Shown here piece after piece: positions 31,747-41,137 of a stretch of DNA of 64,000 bases. Position 1 is the stretch's first letter. Each line of letters begins with the position of its first letter. The stretch is from Symbiodinium natans (taxonomy: Eukaryota; Sar; Dinophyceae; Suessiales; Symbiodiniaceae), in contig CAJNDS010000247.1 in NCBI GenBank assembly GCA_905221605.1, positions 253,138 to 317,137 on the forward strand, given 5' to 3'. Under the pieces are notes generated by a model, which was given only the letters and a program-made list of their open reading frames with translations, had not been told where the DNA came from and made no database searches. The position numbers were made by a program, and so were the translations under genes.

Positions 31747-33246
31747 GTAGTTCGAGCGGCAAAAATCACGGCCTGGAAATCGGAAAAACACGGAAATGTG
31801 AATGGCGAGTTGTGGGAGACCTCGGTGGCCAGACTGCAATCAATGCTGCAAGCATGCATGGTTGTGGATGTAGTGGACCTCAACCAGCGGATTTCAGCCT
31901 GCGGTCGAAGTCAAATGTGGAGAGGTGCTCTGCACATCCTGGAAACGCTTCAGCCAATGCTTAGAGCAAGCCTTATCAGCTTCAATGCAGCACTACGTGC
32001 CTTCTCCAGCATGCACTGGTGCGAGGCTCTCTGCCTGCACCGCAGAATGCTTCAGCTGTCAGTGAAAGAGGACATTATCACGGCAAACAGTTCCGGACAA
32101 GCACTGGATGACTGGCAAATTGCTTGCAATCTGATGGAGGCCACATGCAGATCAACAGTCAGAGTCAGTCAGACGAGCTTTGGAGTGCTCCTCAATAGTC
32201 AAAAAGCTGGCCAAGCGTGGGAGCGTGCAGTTGGGACATTCAGCAGCATGAACAGAGTTGCGCTGCAAAGCAACGAGATTATATGCAGCTCGGCGGTCCA
32301 TGCAAGCAGTGTGGTTTGGGAGACTGCCCTGGCCGTGATGAATGCCTTGACCGCCAGCACCCAGCCCAACATTGTATGTTTCAGTTCACTAAGTAGCACA
32401 CTGGACAGGAAAGGTACATGGAAGAAAGCGCTTTCACTAGTTCATGCAGCAATGGCACGGAATGTCAAACTGAACAAGTTTCTTCACAACACCGCCTGCA
32501 GCTCGTGCTCAAAGGTGGCACGATGGGAAAATGCTGTCCAGGTGCAGGAAGACATGGCATCACGCCAATTAAAAATGGATGTCGTAGGCTCCACCTCTAT
32601 CATCAGCTCAATGGATGCACCATGCTGGAGATCAATTCTGGCATTGCTCGGCAGAATGTGCAACTCTGGCATCCAACTAAACAACTTCGTGTTTAATGCA
32701 GCTGGCGATGGCCTTGTCAAGAGCACCCAATGGAACATGGCATCGTGGCTCTTGCATGCTATGTATACTCGTCGCATGGAGATGGATGTGTTCACACACA
32801 GCCTGGCATGGACCGGCTATCGCCGATCGGGCGGGCAGACCATAGACTTCCTATCGCAGTTTCTGCAAAGCAGCTTGAAGCCGAACAAGGTCCTCCTGTC
32901 GAACGCGATCACTCTGCACAAAGAACGCTGCCAGTGGGCACCAGCACTGGCAATCTTTAGCTACATGAGCATCATCAACACGCAGCCTGATCTCATAAGT
33001 CACAGCGACGTCATTGGTGCCTGTTGCTCACCCCGTTGGCAAGTTGGCTTCCACTTGTGGTTCCGGATGTGCACGCTGCGAGTGGAGACGGACGTGGCTT
33101 GCATTGCACAAATTTTGGATGCTGCTGCTGAGCAGCAAGCCACCTGTGTGCCAGAGCTTGCTGAAAGGCTCGACGCTTGCGCAACCTCGCTATATGCTGC
33201 TTCCCAGCATCTCCAGACAAAGCATGTGCCACCGGCGAGGGAATAG
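31747..33246 (+). CDS. pentatricopeptide repeat (PPR)-like protein
   Basis: A single exon of about 500 codons. Degenerate helix-turn-helix units recur roughly every 35 residues: LNQRISACGRSQMWRGALHI, SFNAALRAFSSMHWCEALCL, NTACSSCSKVARWENAVQVQ, FNAAGDGLVKSTQWNMASW, LSNAITLHKERCQWAPALA and SHSDVIGACCSPRWQVGFHL. The alternation of an N/S-x-x-I/A-x-x-C opening helix with a W-x-x-A-L second helix is the PPR pattern, and PPR proteins bind organellar RNA. The frame opens at 31747; the first in-frame candidate start at 31798 is GTG, so the true start is probably in an upstream exon. Stop TAG at 33244-33246. An intron-free body of this size is unusual beside its fragmented neighbours. Confidence 0.75.
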   Translation, partial: VVRAAKITAWKSEKHGNVNGELWETSVARLQSMLQACMVVDVVDLNQRISACGRSQMWRGALHILETLQPMLRASLISFNAALRAFSSMHWCEALCLHRRMLQLSVKEDIITANSSGQALDDWQIACNLMEATCRSTVRVSQTSFGVLLNSQKAGQAWERAVGTFSSMNRVALQSNEIICSSAVHASSVVWETALAVMNALTASTQPNIVCFSSLSSTLDRKGTWKKALSLVHAAMARNVKLNKFLHNTACSSCSKVARWENAVQVQEDMASRQLKMDVVGSTSIISSMDAPCWRSILALLGRMCNSGIQLNNFVFNAAGDGLVKSTQWNMASWLLHAMYTRRMEMDVFTHSLAWTGYRRSGGQTIDFLSQFLQSSLKPNKVLLSNAITLHKERCQWAPALAIFSYMSIINTQPDLISHSDVIGACCSPRWQVGFHLWFRMCTLRVETDVACIAQILDAAAEQQATCVPELAERLDACATSLYAASQHLQTKHVPPARE

Positions 33247-33258
33247 CATCTGGAATGT

Positions 33259-34293
33259 TTGGATGAGAGAAGTTCAGCATTTTTGCAGGCAATGGCAAAG
33301 CCGCGCGAGATGGAATCTTCCAGTTTGTTCATTCGTCTTAAGAGCTGCTGGCAGGTTGGAATCCTCCGGCGTGGCAGCGGACCAGCTCGATGCGTGAGCG
33401 TCTCAGTTGTCATCGAGGAGCAGCTGAAATGCACCATCTCAGTTCCAGCGAACGGACCTAACGCCACAGTATACTATAGCTTGTGGATGCTTGTGGTTTT
33501 GTCAGGCATCGTCGCTTGCTGCGAAGGCTGCAGCGACAGGGTGGTGTTGCAGCGGCCTTGCGAACAGTTTAAATTACATCGCGTACCCATACTACCAGCA
33601 GCTGCAGATTTTTTAAACAAGTTTCCAAGGCTGGCGCAAGTGACACGGATGAAGCTCAGCTGGATCTAGGCCGGGTGCACAGTATTATTCCTGCAGTGAA
33701 GCATGTAAGACGAAGCCATCAGTCAATGCAACTTAGGCTTCTTGTCCGGCTCAGCTCCGTCCGCGTCCCAGCGCGAGACAGAGCTTGTGAAAAGCCCTCA
33801 ATCTCACTAAACATGTGCTGACATGCGAGGCCAGCAGAAGCAGTGGCATCCGCATGCCATGCGTGCCAGACCAGCCAGCCACAATCTACAGCCACGGGCT
33901 CGTGCGGACACCAGCAAGCAGCGCAGGACTATATGTAGACTGCTGAATTGCGGCCGCACGAGGCAAAAGTGGAAGCCGCAACCATGACCGAAGAGTCTCC
34001 TGACCCAAAGGCAGACTCCACAGTTGAATGAATCGCGATCGCGAGACACCTTCCGGCCAGGTGAACAGCTGCCCTGGCAACTGTGAGCACAGGCACGGGC
34101 AGGGGTTAAAGATTTTGGAGCACACGGATCATCTCAAAAATCAGATACCTCGCAAGGCAAGACTGCTTTACAGAAGATGCTGAGAGCGACTTGGCATTTC
34201 TTAGGGGCTGAGGAGCGCGGATCACCGAGGGGTGGCATCCTTTGCACCCAAAACCACAATCGTGTCAGAGTCTTGTCTTGCCCCACATCATGA
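33259..34293 (+). CDS. hypothetical exons downstream of the PPR-like gene
   Basis: Blocks: 33259-33620 (frame unsettled; one reading holds VYYSLWMLVVLSGIVACCE, a possible membrane segment), 33627-33823 (AGASDTDEAQLDLGRVHSII then VRRSHQSMQLRLLVRLSSV, TGA) and 34087-34293 (GVKDFGAHGSSQKSDTSQGK then LQKMLRATWHFLGAEERGSP, TGA 34291-34293). No family recognised; at least two genes are possible. Confidence 0.35.
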
Positions 34294-34560
34294 CAGATGG
34301 ACGGCCTGAAGATAGTCAAGCTGACCCCGAACCTTTTTTGCTTGCAGGGGTGTTTGTGTGTCTGTCGGCCTGTAATTATGAGGACTCACGTCGGTGAGTG
34401 TGCAAGTAAACATTGGTGAATCATGAAGAGTGGGACGGCCGAAGATCGTGGGCACAGGCTGCGGTGTTGCTATGTGTTGCTACTTGGGGTGGAATAACCC
34501 AAATCTCAACTTCACATGTACTTCGGAAGCATGCTTTATGCTTTTGTGCTGTGGCTGCAG

Positions 34561-34575
34561 CATTTTGGCTCCAAC
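34561..34575 (+). other. spliced-leader relic-like sequence
   Basis: CATTTTGGCTC matches 11 consecutive bases of the dinoflagellate spliced leader (whose 3' end is CCATTTTGGCTCAAG), followed by CAA. It lies 27 bp upstream of the chosen ATG of the next gene, where a trans-spliced leader would sit if the gene were reinserted from mRNA. Confidence 0.45.
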
Positions 34576-34601
34576 CTGAGGCTAGAAGTCCCAGCCGCAC
34601 C

Positions 34602-36014
34602 ATGCGCGTTGTGATGCCACACATGTGGTGTCGCGCCACCGGCGCCGTCGTGGGGCTTCTTTGGTTCAGCACCCTTTCTGCCGGTTCCCGATGCGAGTTT
34701 AAGCAGATCGAGTCTTCAAGCCTGGAGCCTGGGTTTGAGCAGGGCATGACTCACCCCTTGCTCATTCAAACAGCTGGAAGTGGAAGGACAGCCGAGATGA
34801 TTGATGGCCTGGGCAACATAACGCTCTATATAACGACTGCCATCGGGAATCAAGCACAGCACGGCTTCACTCAAGACGAGCAGATAGCTGCAAGCGAGTA
34901 CATTCAGCGCCTCGAGACGAACAAGTCCATCCCCTACGCTTTTCGGCAGTGCCATCTCAGTCCAAGTTGCGATCGAGCCTTGGCTAAGGCGGTTGGCATC
35001 CCTTCGTTTCTTCGTGAAACGGCGCGCGAGCTCTTTATGGCCGTCGGCAGCTTTCCGGGATCATTTCCATTGCATAGCCACGATCGGACATGGGCGCTGT
35101 CATTGGCTGGAAGCAAAAGGTGGTTCACCTCACCACCTGGCAAGCCCCCACTGCGGCCCTATGTCGATCATGACGAAGACTCACTAAAACGAGCTGGGTT
35201 CCAGTACTGCGTGCAACATGAGGGCGAGGTCGTCTTTCTGCCACGAGGCTGGTGGCACGCAGTGATCGTTCAGAGTAATTGGAGCTTAACGGTTGGCGGA
35301 CAGGGAGCGTCCAAAGACTTGGTGTTTAGCGCGTGTCGGGGCGACCTGGCAGCTTTTACAAGCAGCCGACCGCATCAGCTGAACCGGCTCGACCCGAGCG
35401 GGATCAGCCCAGCAGGACATGCGGCCAGAGCCGGTCACGCCAAACTGCTTGCGACTTTTCGCGAAAAAGGTGCAGACTTGCAATCGCCAGATGGGAATGG
35501 GTGGACTCTGGCACACCATGCCGCAAAGCTCGGCCATGTTGAGGTGATACAGTGGTTGGCTGAGGGCGGAATCAGCGTGACTGAAAGGAACAGGATGTCT
35601 TGGACTGCCCTGCATACTGCAGCAAAAGCTGGAAACGTGGAAGTAATTCGGGCTCTTCTTCAAGCTCGAGCCATGGTGGAGCCCAAGGATCAGGCTCATG
35701 ACTTCCCAAATGTCATGCTGTATAGTATGCAGCATGCACATAGGTTAGTCAGATATACGGTACGCGCACAGACACGGAATGTCCAATGCAGAGAAGTTAG
35801 TTGACGTGATCTTGACCAGGACGGCAGGACCCCTGTCCACATTGCCGAAGCCCACGGGCATACTACTGCGACGCAAGCCTTACATGCCGCACGTCCTGGA
35901 GGAGGAATAGGAGGCTTGTGGCACATCATTGCCGCTTTGGGCTTGGTTGTGGCCAGCATGTTTTGGGGATCTTCTGTTTGGCGACAAGAGAAAAGCGTGC
36001 GAGATCTGCAGTAA
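34602..36014 (+). CDS. JmjC/cupin-like and ankyrin-repeat membrane protein
   Basis: Two exons, 34602-35687 and 35820-36014, 426 codons plus TAA. ATG 34602 is preferred because a relic-like leader lies just upstream and a hydrophobic segment (GAVVGLLWFSTLSAG) follows. The cupin_8/JmjC-type core shows LHSHDRTWALSLAGSKRWF (about residues 157-175) and EVVFLPRGWWHAVIVQ with the distal His at 219; the usual H-x-D is replaced by H-S-H (158/160), so metal-dependent hydroxylase activity is uncertain. Four ankyrin repeats follow, e.g. NGWTLAHHAAKLGHVEVIQW, WTALHTAAKAGNVEVIRALL and DGRTPVHIAEAHGH. A C-terminal membrane helix (HIIAALGLVVASMFWGS) precedes a basic tail. The exon join PK/DGRTPV is phase 0 across a GA-AG intron; without it the repeat frame breaks. 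It may hydroxylate or bind ankyrin-type partners at a membrane (inference). Confidence 0.8.
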
Positions 36015-36058
36015 CAGCAATGTGGTGTCATAGTGCGATACAAAGATAATCACATCTT

Positions 36059-36082
36059 ATATTATATATATATATGTATAGA
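36059..36082. repeat. TA microsatellite
   Basis: TATTATATATATATATGTAT run just after the stop at 36014. Confidence 0.85.
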
Positions 36083-36118
36083 TATGTTTATGTATGTTTT
36101 TTTAATTCCTTTTTTCCA

Positions 36119-38020
36119 AGGACCAGAAGTTCTTGCATTTCTGGCGCTTCTCGGCGAGGCCTGCGGGGCTCTTTGGGACCATTCGAAGCTTGGGGGGGTG
36201 AGAAGCTGCGCTGTTGGCTGCAGTCCGTTGAAGCGCTCTTTAGAATAGAGCAGCAGTGCCATTCAAGCGAAATCAGAGTGCAGAAGCGGTCTTCAAAATG
36301 AAGCAGCCTAAGCCCTAAAGCCCTGAACCATGAGCTGGCTTGACTGCTCCATAGGAGGCTTCGAGGCAGAGCAGACCCTTGGATCCTGGCCTCATCTCAG
36401 GCGTGGATGGGAGATGCTCCTTACAAGGGTTTATAGGGTAGGGAGAAGGGTTTAGGGTTTAGGGTTTAGGGTTTAGGGTTTCGGGTTTAGGGTTTAGGGT
36501 TTAGGGGAGCCTTGGCCTCAACTCATTGAAGGAGGGCTTTTGTCGTGTTGTCCGGCAGGCCACGGCCGCTTGGACGACCTGCTAGCAGCAGCCGAAGCGG
36601 CGACACCGAAGTCCAGTCTTGCCCTCGTCCGCGTCACCTCATGACTCCAAACCCAAACCTCAGGCAGTTTTGTGATAATTACACAGTAGTAGCCCAAACC
36701 TCAAGCAGTCTTGTTACAAGCATAGCATACACTGGGGAAGAGGAAAAAAGGGGGCTCCCAAGGAGGAGAAAACGGTCAAAAACCCTCCTTGACAAGTGCA
36801 GTGCAGGTTCCTCGCAGCCAGCCCAGGCCTCGCTGAGAGCGCTTTTGAGCTTTTGTGTGTTCGGATGTCTTTGTGCCCCTTAGGGTTGAGGGTTTGGGGC
36901 TTGGGGGTTCGGGTTTAGGGTCTGGTGTTGCTTTGCTTTGTCAGTAGGGACTGAAGGGATGGGGATGAATGGGGTCTCAATATTACATGTAATACCATGT
37001 TATGATGGTTCTTTCGGTCAAGGGAACAGTAAGCGCAGAGCAGCGGCGTTCGACATGAGACCCGGTCGCAAGGCCATGGCAAAGCGTCCGCCAAGCCCGG
37101 CCCCTTTTGCCCCTGCAGCCCCTGCACCAAGTGCGATGGAGGAGCGCGCAGGCTGCGGCATCGACCGAGATTCCCGTTTAGCTTAGAGCTGTCCCTTCCA
37201 TCAAGATATGTTCACATCAGCAGACCATCAGAGACACACTGTAGATGATGTTGGCGGGGGCGCGCCTGACCAGGAGCACGGGCACCAGAAAGACGAAGCC
37301 GATGAAGCCTTGCAAGAGGCGGCAGAGTCGGAGGGCCCCGCCCGCAGGTGGACGAGGAGTGCGATTGCTTTGGACCTGGAGTTGCCTTTCGTTGATGCAC
37401 GAAGCGACCTGCAGAAAGCTGCGCAGGAAGCGGAGTTCCGCACCAACAGCCCTTGCGAGCCCTGCAAGCCCCGCAAGCCCCGCCAGCTGTCACGAACCGG
37501 TGCCGACAGCCGACAGTCCAGACCAAAGTTCTGCCGAGATGGAACCCCAAAGTCAGCTTGCCGGACAAGCGGAGGAGCCAGCAGTGACATGAGTGACGCT
37601 GCTGCACACGTAGCATCGCCCACTTGTCGCAGACATTAGTTAGGTGCTTCGGCGCCAGCACACGTCCTGCAGGAACACTGGCCTCGACCCTGGCTTTCTG
37701 ACCACGGGCTGGGGTCCGAGACGGGCGGTGCCGCGAAGCATTGCAAGAAAGTCCGCCAACTTTTGGCGCCAGGGGTCTGGTACCTGATGGAGAAGCCTCC
37801 TCAAGCGCGGCTCCCAGATGCGTGAGGCGATGCGCATTACATTGGCCCACAAGCAGTATTTCCAGGTGTGACTTCTTCTGCCTTAGAAGAGCTTCGGCGC
37901 AACGTCTTGGAGGGGATGCAGACGGATGAAGTGTTTTGGAAGCACAGAGGGTTATACGGCGTTTCGACATGTTTCGATTTCGCTTGCCTCCTAGAATTCC
38001 TAAAGTGTCTATTGAAGTAG
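36119..38020 (+). CDS. multi-exon hypothetical protein
   Basis: Blocks: 36119-36200 (GPEVLAFLALLGEACGALWD, donor GTGAGA), 36560-36645 (GHGRLDDLLAAAEAATPKSS, or an alternative frame in phase with the previous exon), about 36770-36810 (GAPKEEKTVKNP), 37030-37185 (SKRRAAAFDMRPGRKAMAKR), 37208-37430 (EADEALQEAAESEGPARRWT then VDARSDLQKAAQEAEFRT), 37719-37820 (AAKHCKKVRQLLAPGVWYLM) and 37853-38020 (TSSALEELRRNVLEGMQTDE then YGVSTCFDFACLLEFLKC, TAG 38018-38020). No family recognised. Confidence 0.4.
36448..36507 (+). repeat. interstitial telomeric tract TTTAGGG
   Basis: Eight units, one TTTCGGG; a degenerate lead-in starts at about 36429. Confidence 0.95.
36883..36922 (+). repeat. degenerate telomere-like tract
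   Basis: TTAGGGTTGAGGGTTTGGGG then GGGTTCGGGTTTAGGG. Confidence 0.75.
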
Positions 38021-38454
38021 AGTCTACTGCAGGCTTGCGACAGAGCTAGCTCCGAGCAGTCGGTCGCAACACCGCCAGCTGGCAGCACTGTTCCATCAAA
38101 GAGCTTCGGTCGTTGCAGTTGGTGTTTCATGTTCGGCACAGCGCATTTGACAAGTCTGGACTTGGCTGTAAAACGTCGGACCTTGAATTCAAAGTTCGAG
38201 ATTTGTCCCTTGCCTCAAGTTAGTCATGAAACCTTGCACAAGTAAGTCAGACGAGTATTTTGAGCCGCATGTCAGAGCTGGATAATCGCATCATGTCTAG
38301 TCCACCACGCAGGGCATTGTTTCTGTGACAGTGCAGATGCCGAACAAGGTTTTGTGCCGCCGGTGGCAATCACAGCTAGTAACGCTGGGTTTGGGAAGTT
38401 GTGCTGTTGGTGCACAGGTCGGTCAAATCGTCAGTCAACTTTGCACGATCAGCC

Positions 38455-38940
38455 CAGATCGCAAGGAAGCAAGTCGATCTGCTGCAGCGATTGGCAGATT
38501 GGCGAAGCATGAGGCCAGGAGCGGAGTGCACGAAAGTCGAGCCTCGGCCTTGAGAATACAGAGCAGGTTCACGTGCAGCGCAAAAAATTGTTCGGGCCCG
38601 TGTCAAACCAGAAAGCCCGGAAGCCCTAAACCTCAGATCCTGTAAGGAAGCACAAGTGGCCGCACTCCCACGTGGTCCTATCGGGCCATCAGCAGCCAGG
38701 CTGCGCAGGCACTGGCCTCGTGCAGCTTCGTGCCTCGCTACTTGTCACTGCTGGAGCTGCGTCTATGGATTCTATGGCGAATCCCATGGCATTCTTGATT
38801 CAGCTGTGCAGAGTGGAAGTTCCGAACACAGCATCGAGTCACTCGTAGAGCGATCGCTGACCCTCCAACCCCTCCAAGCCCTCCACCGAAGTGGAACCCG
38901 CTATGCCCTACACTCCAACTCAGGAACCAGAAAGCCTTAG
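38455..38940 (+). CDS. hypothetical exons
   Basis: Blocks: 38461-38563 (ARKQVDLLQRLADWRSMRPG), 38566-38626 (EQVHVQRKKLFGPVSNQKAR), 38698-38799 (QALASCSFVPRYLSLLELRL) and 38801-38935 (AEWKFRTQHRVTRRAIADPP then PPPKWNP). In-frame stops between blocks mean introns are required. No family recognised. Confidence 0.35.
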
Positions 38941-39139
38941 TCGTTAATCTCCTCGAGCTAAAACCCTGATACAGCACTGTACCCGAACAAACTCCTTCTC
39001 AGACAGGCATCAGCAAGCCTCGCCGCCCAATGTCCTGGCCTCAGCACCATAGTTGTTATGATTATTCTCATTACTATTATTTGTTTTATTGGTATTATTA
39101 CCAATATTAGTATTATTCTCACAAGTACCACCAAAAAAA

Positions 39140-39606
39140 TCACTCGGTTGGGGCTGCAAGGACTCCCAGGAGTGCAAGCAGCGATCGAAAGGCTGCAAGG
39201 CCACAAGCTTATGGGGTGTTTACGAAAATAGGCGTACCTTCTTGGGTTTAGGGTTTAGGGTTTAGGGTTTAGGGTTCCTTCTTGGGGTCCTGATTATAAG
39301 GGAATCCTAGCTAGTAAAAGGGGTCTATGTTCGGGGTCCCCCTACTGTCGCAAATCCCCTTATCGAGTTTTCAGGTAGATCGCTTGGGTTTGAGCCCTCA
39401 CATGAAAACTCATGAAGCGTTTTTTGCCGACTCTTGCCTCTTGCACCTCCAGCGCAGAAATCTGTACACGCTTGGGAAGGCAGGAGTTGTAGACCGAGCA
39501 CGACCCGCATCGTGCGATCGGCAACCCATCGCGAAGACCGCGAGGCCTCGAGACAGCCTGCCAATGAGCGTAGCAACATGTGGCAACTGTTTTTGGAAAG
39601 GCCCTA
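39140..39606 (+). CDS. hypothetical exon interrupted by element A6
   Basis: Frame LQGLPGVQAAIERLQGHK ends at the element (39212-39360). Removing the element and one TA copy continues LIEFSGRSLGFEPSHENS to TGA. A further block at 39498-39606 reads IVRSATHREDREASRQPANE then MWQLFLERP. No family recognised. Confidence 0.4.
39212..39360. mobile_element. family A TIR element A6 carrying a telomeric insertion
   Basis: Left TGGGGTGTTTACGAAAATAG against the inverse of AGGGGATTTGCGACAGTAGG, with TA on both flanks (39210-39211, 39361-39362). Inside, 30 bp of TTTAGGG units (39247-39276) split the family motif ACCTTCTTGGGG and are bracketed by direct copies of CCTTCTTGGG. Confidence 0.8.
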
Positions 39607-39730
39607 AACCATCGGGTGCCAAGGACGCCGAGATCCGCTTCGCTTCCACAGCGAGCGCAGAAGCCGGCCACGAGCGCACCAGCTCCAGCGCCGCCGGAGC
39701 AGAGATGCTTGGCTACAAGTATATGTCCCC

Positions 39731-40105
39731 CGCTTGCAGGTACCAGTCATGACACGCGCCATTGCATGTCACTTGCCACTTGTGGAGGACGGCCCCAGCC
39801 GAAGCCGGGGGCCTTCAAGCCGCCGAGCTGCCCGGGTTGTCGGCCGACCTCTGCATCGTACCAAGTTGTTTCTGAGCACGTGGGTAGTTCTCGAAATTGG
39901 GGGCCTTGGGGGGTCCCTTTCTTTGGGGTTCCCGGTGGAGTAAGGTACCCTTGAACGTGGACCCAAAACGGGACCCCAATTTTGAGAACTGCCCGCATGG
40001 AGCTATCTGGAGCCTCAGTGAGCAGAATCTTCCAAACAGAGAAGCATCTCAACAACCCTAAACCCTAAACCCTAAACCCTACTGTAAACCCTAAACCCTA
40101 AACCC
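39731..40105 (+). CDS. hypothetical exon interrupted by element A7
   Basis: Reading KPPSCPGCRPTSASYQVVSE then H reaches the element at 39881. After removal the frame continues MELSGASVSRIFQTEKHLN into a telomeric tract. An alternative upstream frame from a GCAG acceptor at 39739 reads VPVMTRAIACHLPLVEDG, so the 5' part is ambiguous. Confidence 0.4.
39881..39995. mobile_element. family A TIR element A7 (introner-like)
   Basis: TGGGTAGTTCTCGAAATTGG mirrored by the inverse of CGGGCAGTTCTCAAAATTGG, 20 bp with three mismatches. Flanks CG and CA, a duplication with one change. Confidence 0.8.
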
Positions 40106-40109
40106 TAAG
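40055..40109 (-). repeat. interstitial telomeric tract CCCTAAA
   Basis: Seven units interrupted once by ACTGT, placed shortly before an exon starting at about 40117. Confidence 0.95.
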
Positions 40110-40116
40110 TCTGTAG

Positions 40117-40525
40117 CGAATCTCGACGCTGAGGGATACATACGGCCGCCGCTGTCCAGCAGACCTGAGCTTCCAAGCCGGCTACTCCAGCATGCCACAC
40201 GGCTGCATGTGGGGGCTTTCCGAAATTAGGCGGGGAGGGGGGAGGGGGGGGGTACCTTCTTGGGGTTCTATTGGAATGGAATCCTACTATTTGGGGTCTA
40301 TATTTTGGGTCCCTTGTTTTCTATCTTTTGGGTCCCTTAAAGTTCGTAAGCTCCCATGTCGTCCTTGTCCGCAAGAACACGTTTTGCCCAGTGCTTGGGT
40401 CGTTGCCTGCGGATCTACACGAATGGATACAAATGGGCATTCACATACTTAACGGTGCATCGACGACAGTCCATGGGTGTAGGCAAAGCAAGCATGCGTG
40501 CGGCCTCAGAAAAAATGTTGCCTAA
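40117..40525 (+). CDS. hypothetical exon interrupted by element A8
   Basis: Frame NLDAEGYIRPPLSSRPELPS then RLLQHATRLH stops at the element (40210-40356). Removal with one TG copy gives ...TRLH-VVLVRKNTFCPVLGS, LPADLHEWIQMGIHILNGAS, ending at TAA 40523-40525. The junction codon is restored exactly. No family recognised, but both sides are strongly protein-like. Confidence 0.55.
40210..40356. mobile_element. family A TIR element A8 (introner-like)
   Basis: Left TGGGGGCTTTCCGAAATTAG, right the inverse of TGGGAGCTTACGAA. TG duplicated at 40208-40209 and 40357-40358. It carries a G-rich insertion and the GTACCTTCTTGGGGTTC core. Confidence 0.85.
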
Positions 40526-40673
40526 CGAGTCCGTTTTGTCATGTGCCCAATGTAGATCAGCGCCATTCAAGGCCCAACAGAAGCAGAAGTGCAGCCTAGG
40601 TACATATCCGCATCAAGGCATCCGAGGAGTCTGTTGCTCAGGTCTGTTTCTGTGTAGTTGAACAGCTCTGCTC

Positions 40674-41034
40674 ATGTTGAGCCAGCCCTGGCTGTGTGGC
40701 ACCTGCACTCCATGCGCACACGCGCATGCTGAGGTGCAGTACCCACGCCGCCTCGTCGTGCAGCAGCGCGCGCTCGGAAGGGTTCATGGAGGCGCTGGGC
40801 GTGCGTATGCCTGCGTGGCCTTGGAAGATCGCCGGAATGGATGGGAATTGCACATTTTTGCACGTTCTCTCACCTTCACCCCTCAAGCTCTCAGGGAAGA
40901 ATGCCCAGACAGCCAGTTCACAGAATGGTTACACGCGCTGCCGGGACCAGGAACCCCAAGTCTTCCAGAGCCCTTCAGGTTCAGGGCACGAACCAATTAT
41001 CAGGGCACTTAAGGGGCTTATAAGCATCTCATAA
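40674..41034 (+). CDS. hypothetical exon, frame ambiguous
   Basis: Two overlapping frames are open: one reads SEGFMEALGVRMPAWPWKIA, the other QQRALGRVHGGAGRAYACVA then NGWELHIFARSLTFTPQALR. One is presumably real; the sequence alone does not decide. Confidence 0.3.
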
Positions 41035-41137
41035 GTACAGTTCTACTTGGTTCAGAAGTACCATGAACCTCCAAGTAGAGGTACCATGAACCTCCAGGTA
41101 GAGCACCGAAGGACCCGCTAGGCCAGCAGAAGGCGCC

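Noticed and set aside
37212-37970. A 252-codon minus-strand ORF and a nested minus frame with an RT-like look (WANVMRIASRIWEPRLRRLL)
   Set aside because: The plus strand reads SALEELRRNVLEGMQTDE and AAKHCKKVRQLLAPGVWYLM over the same bases. No reverse-transcriptase motif is present.
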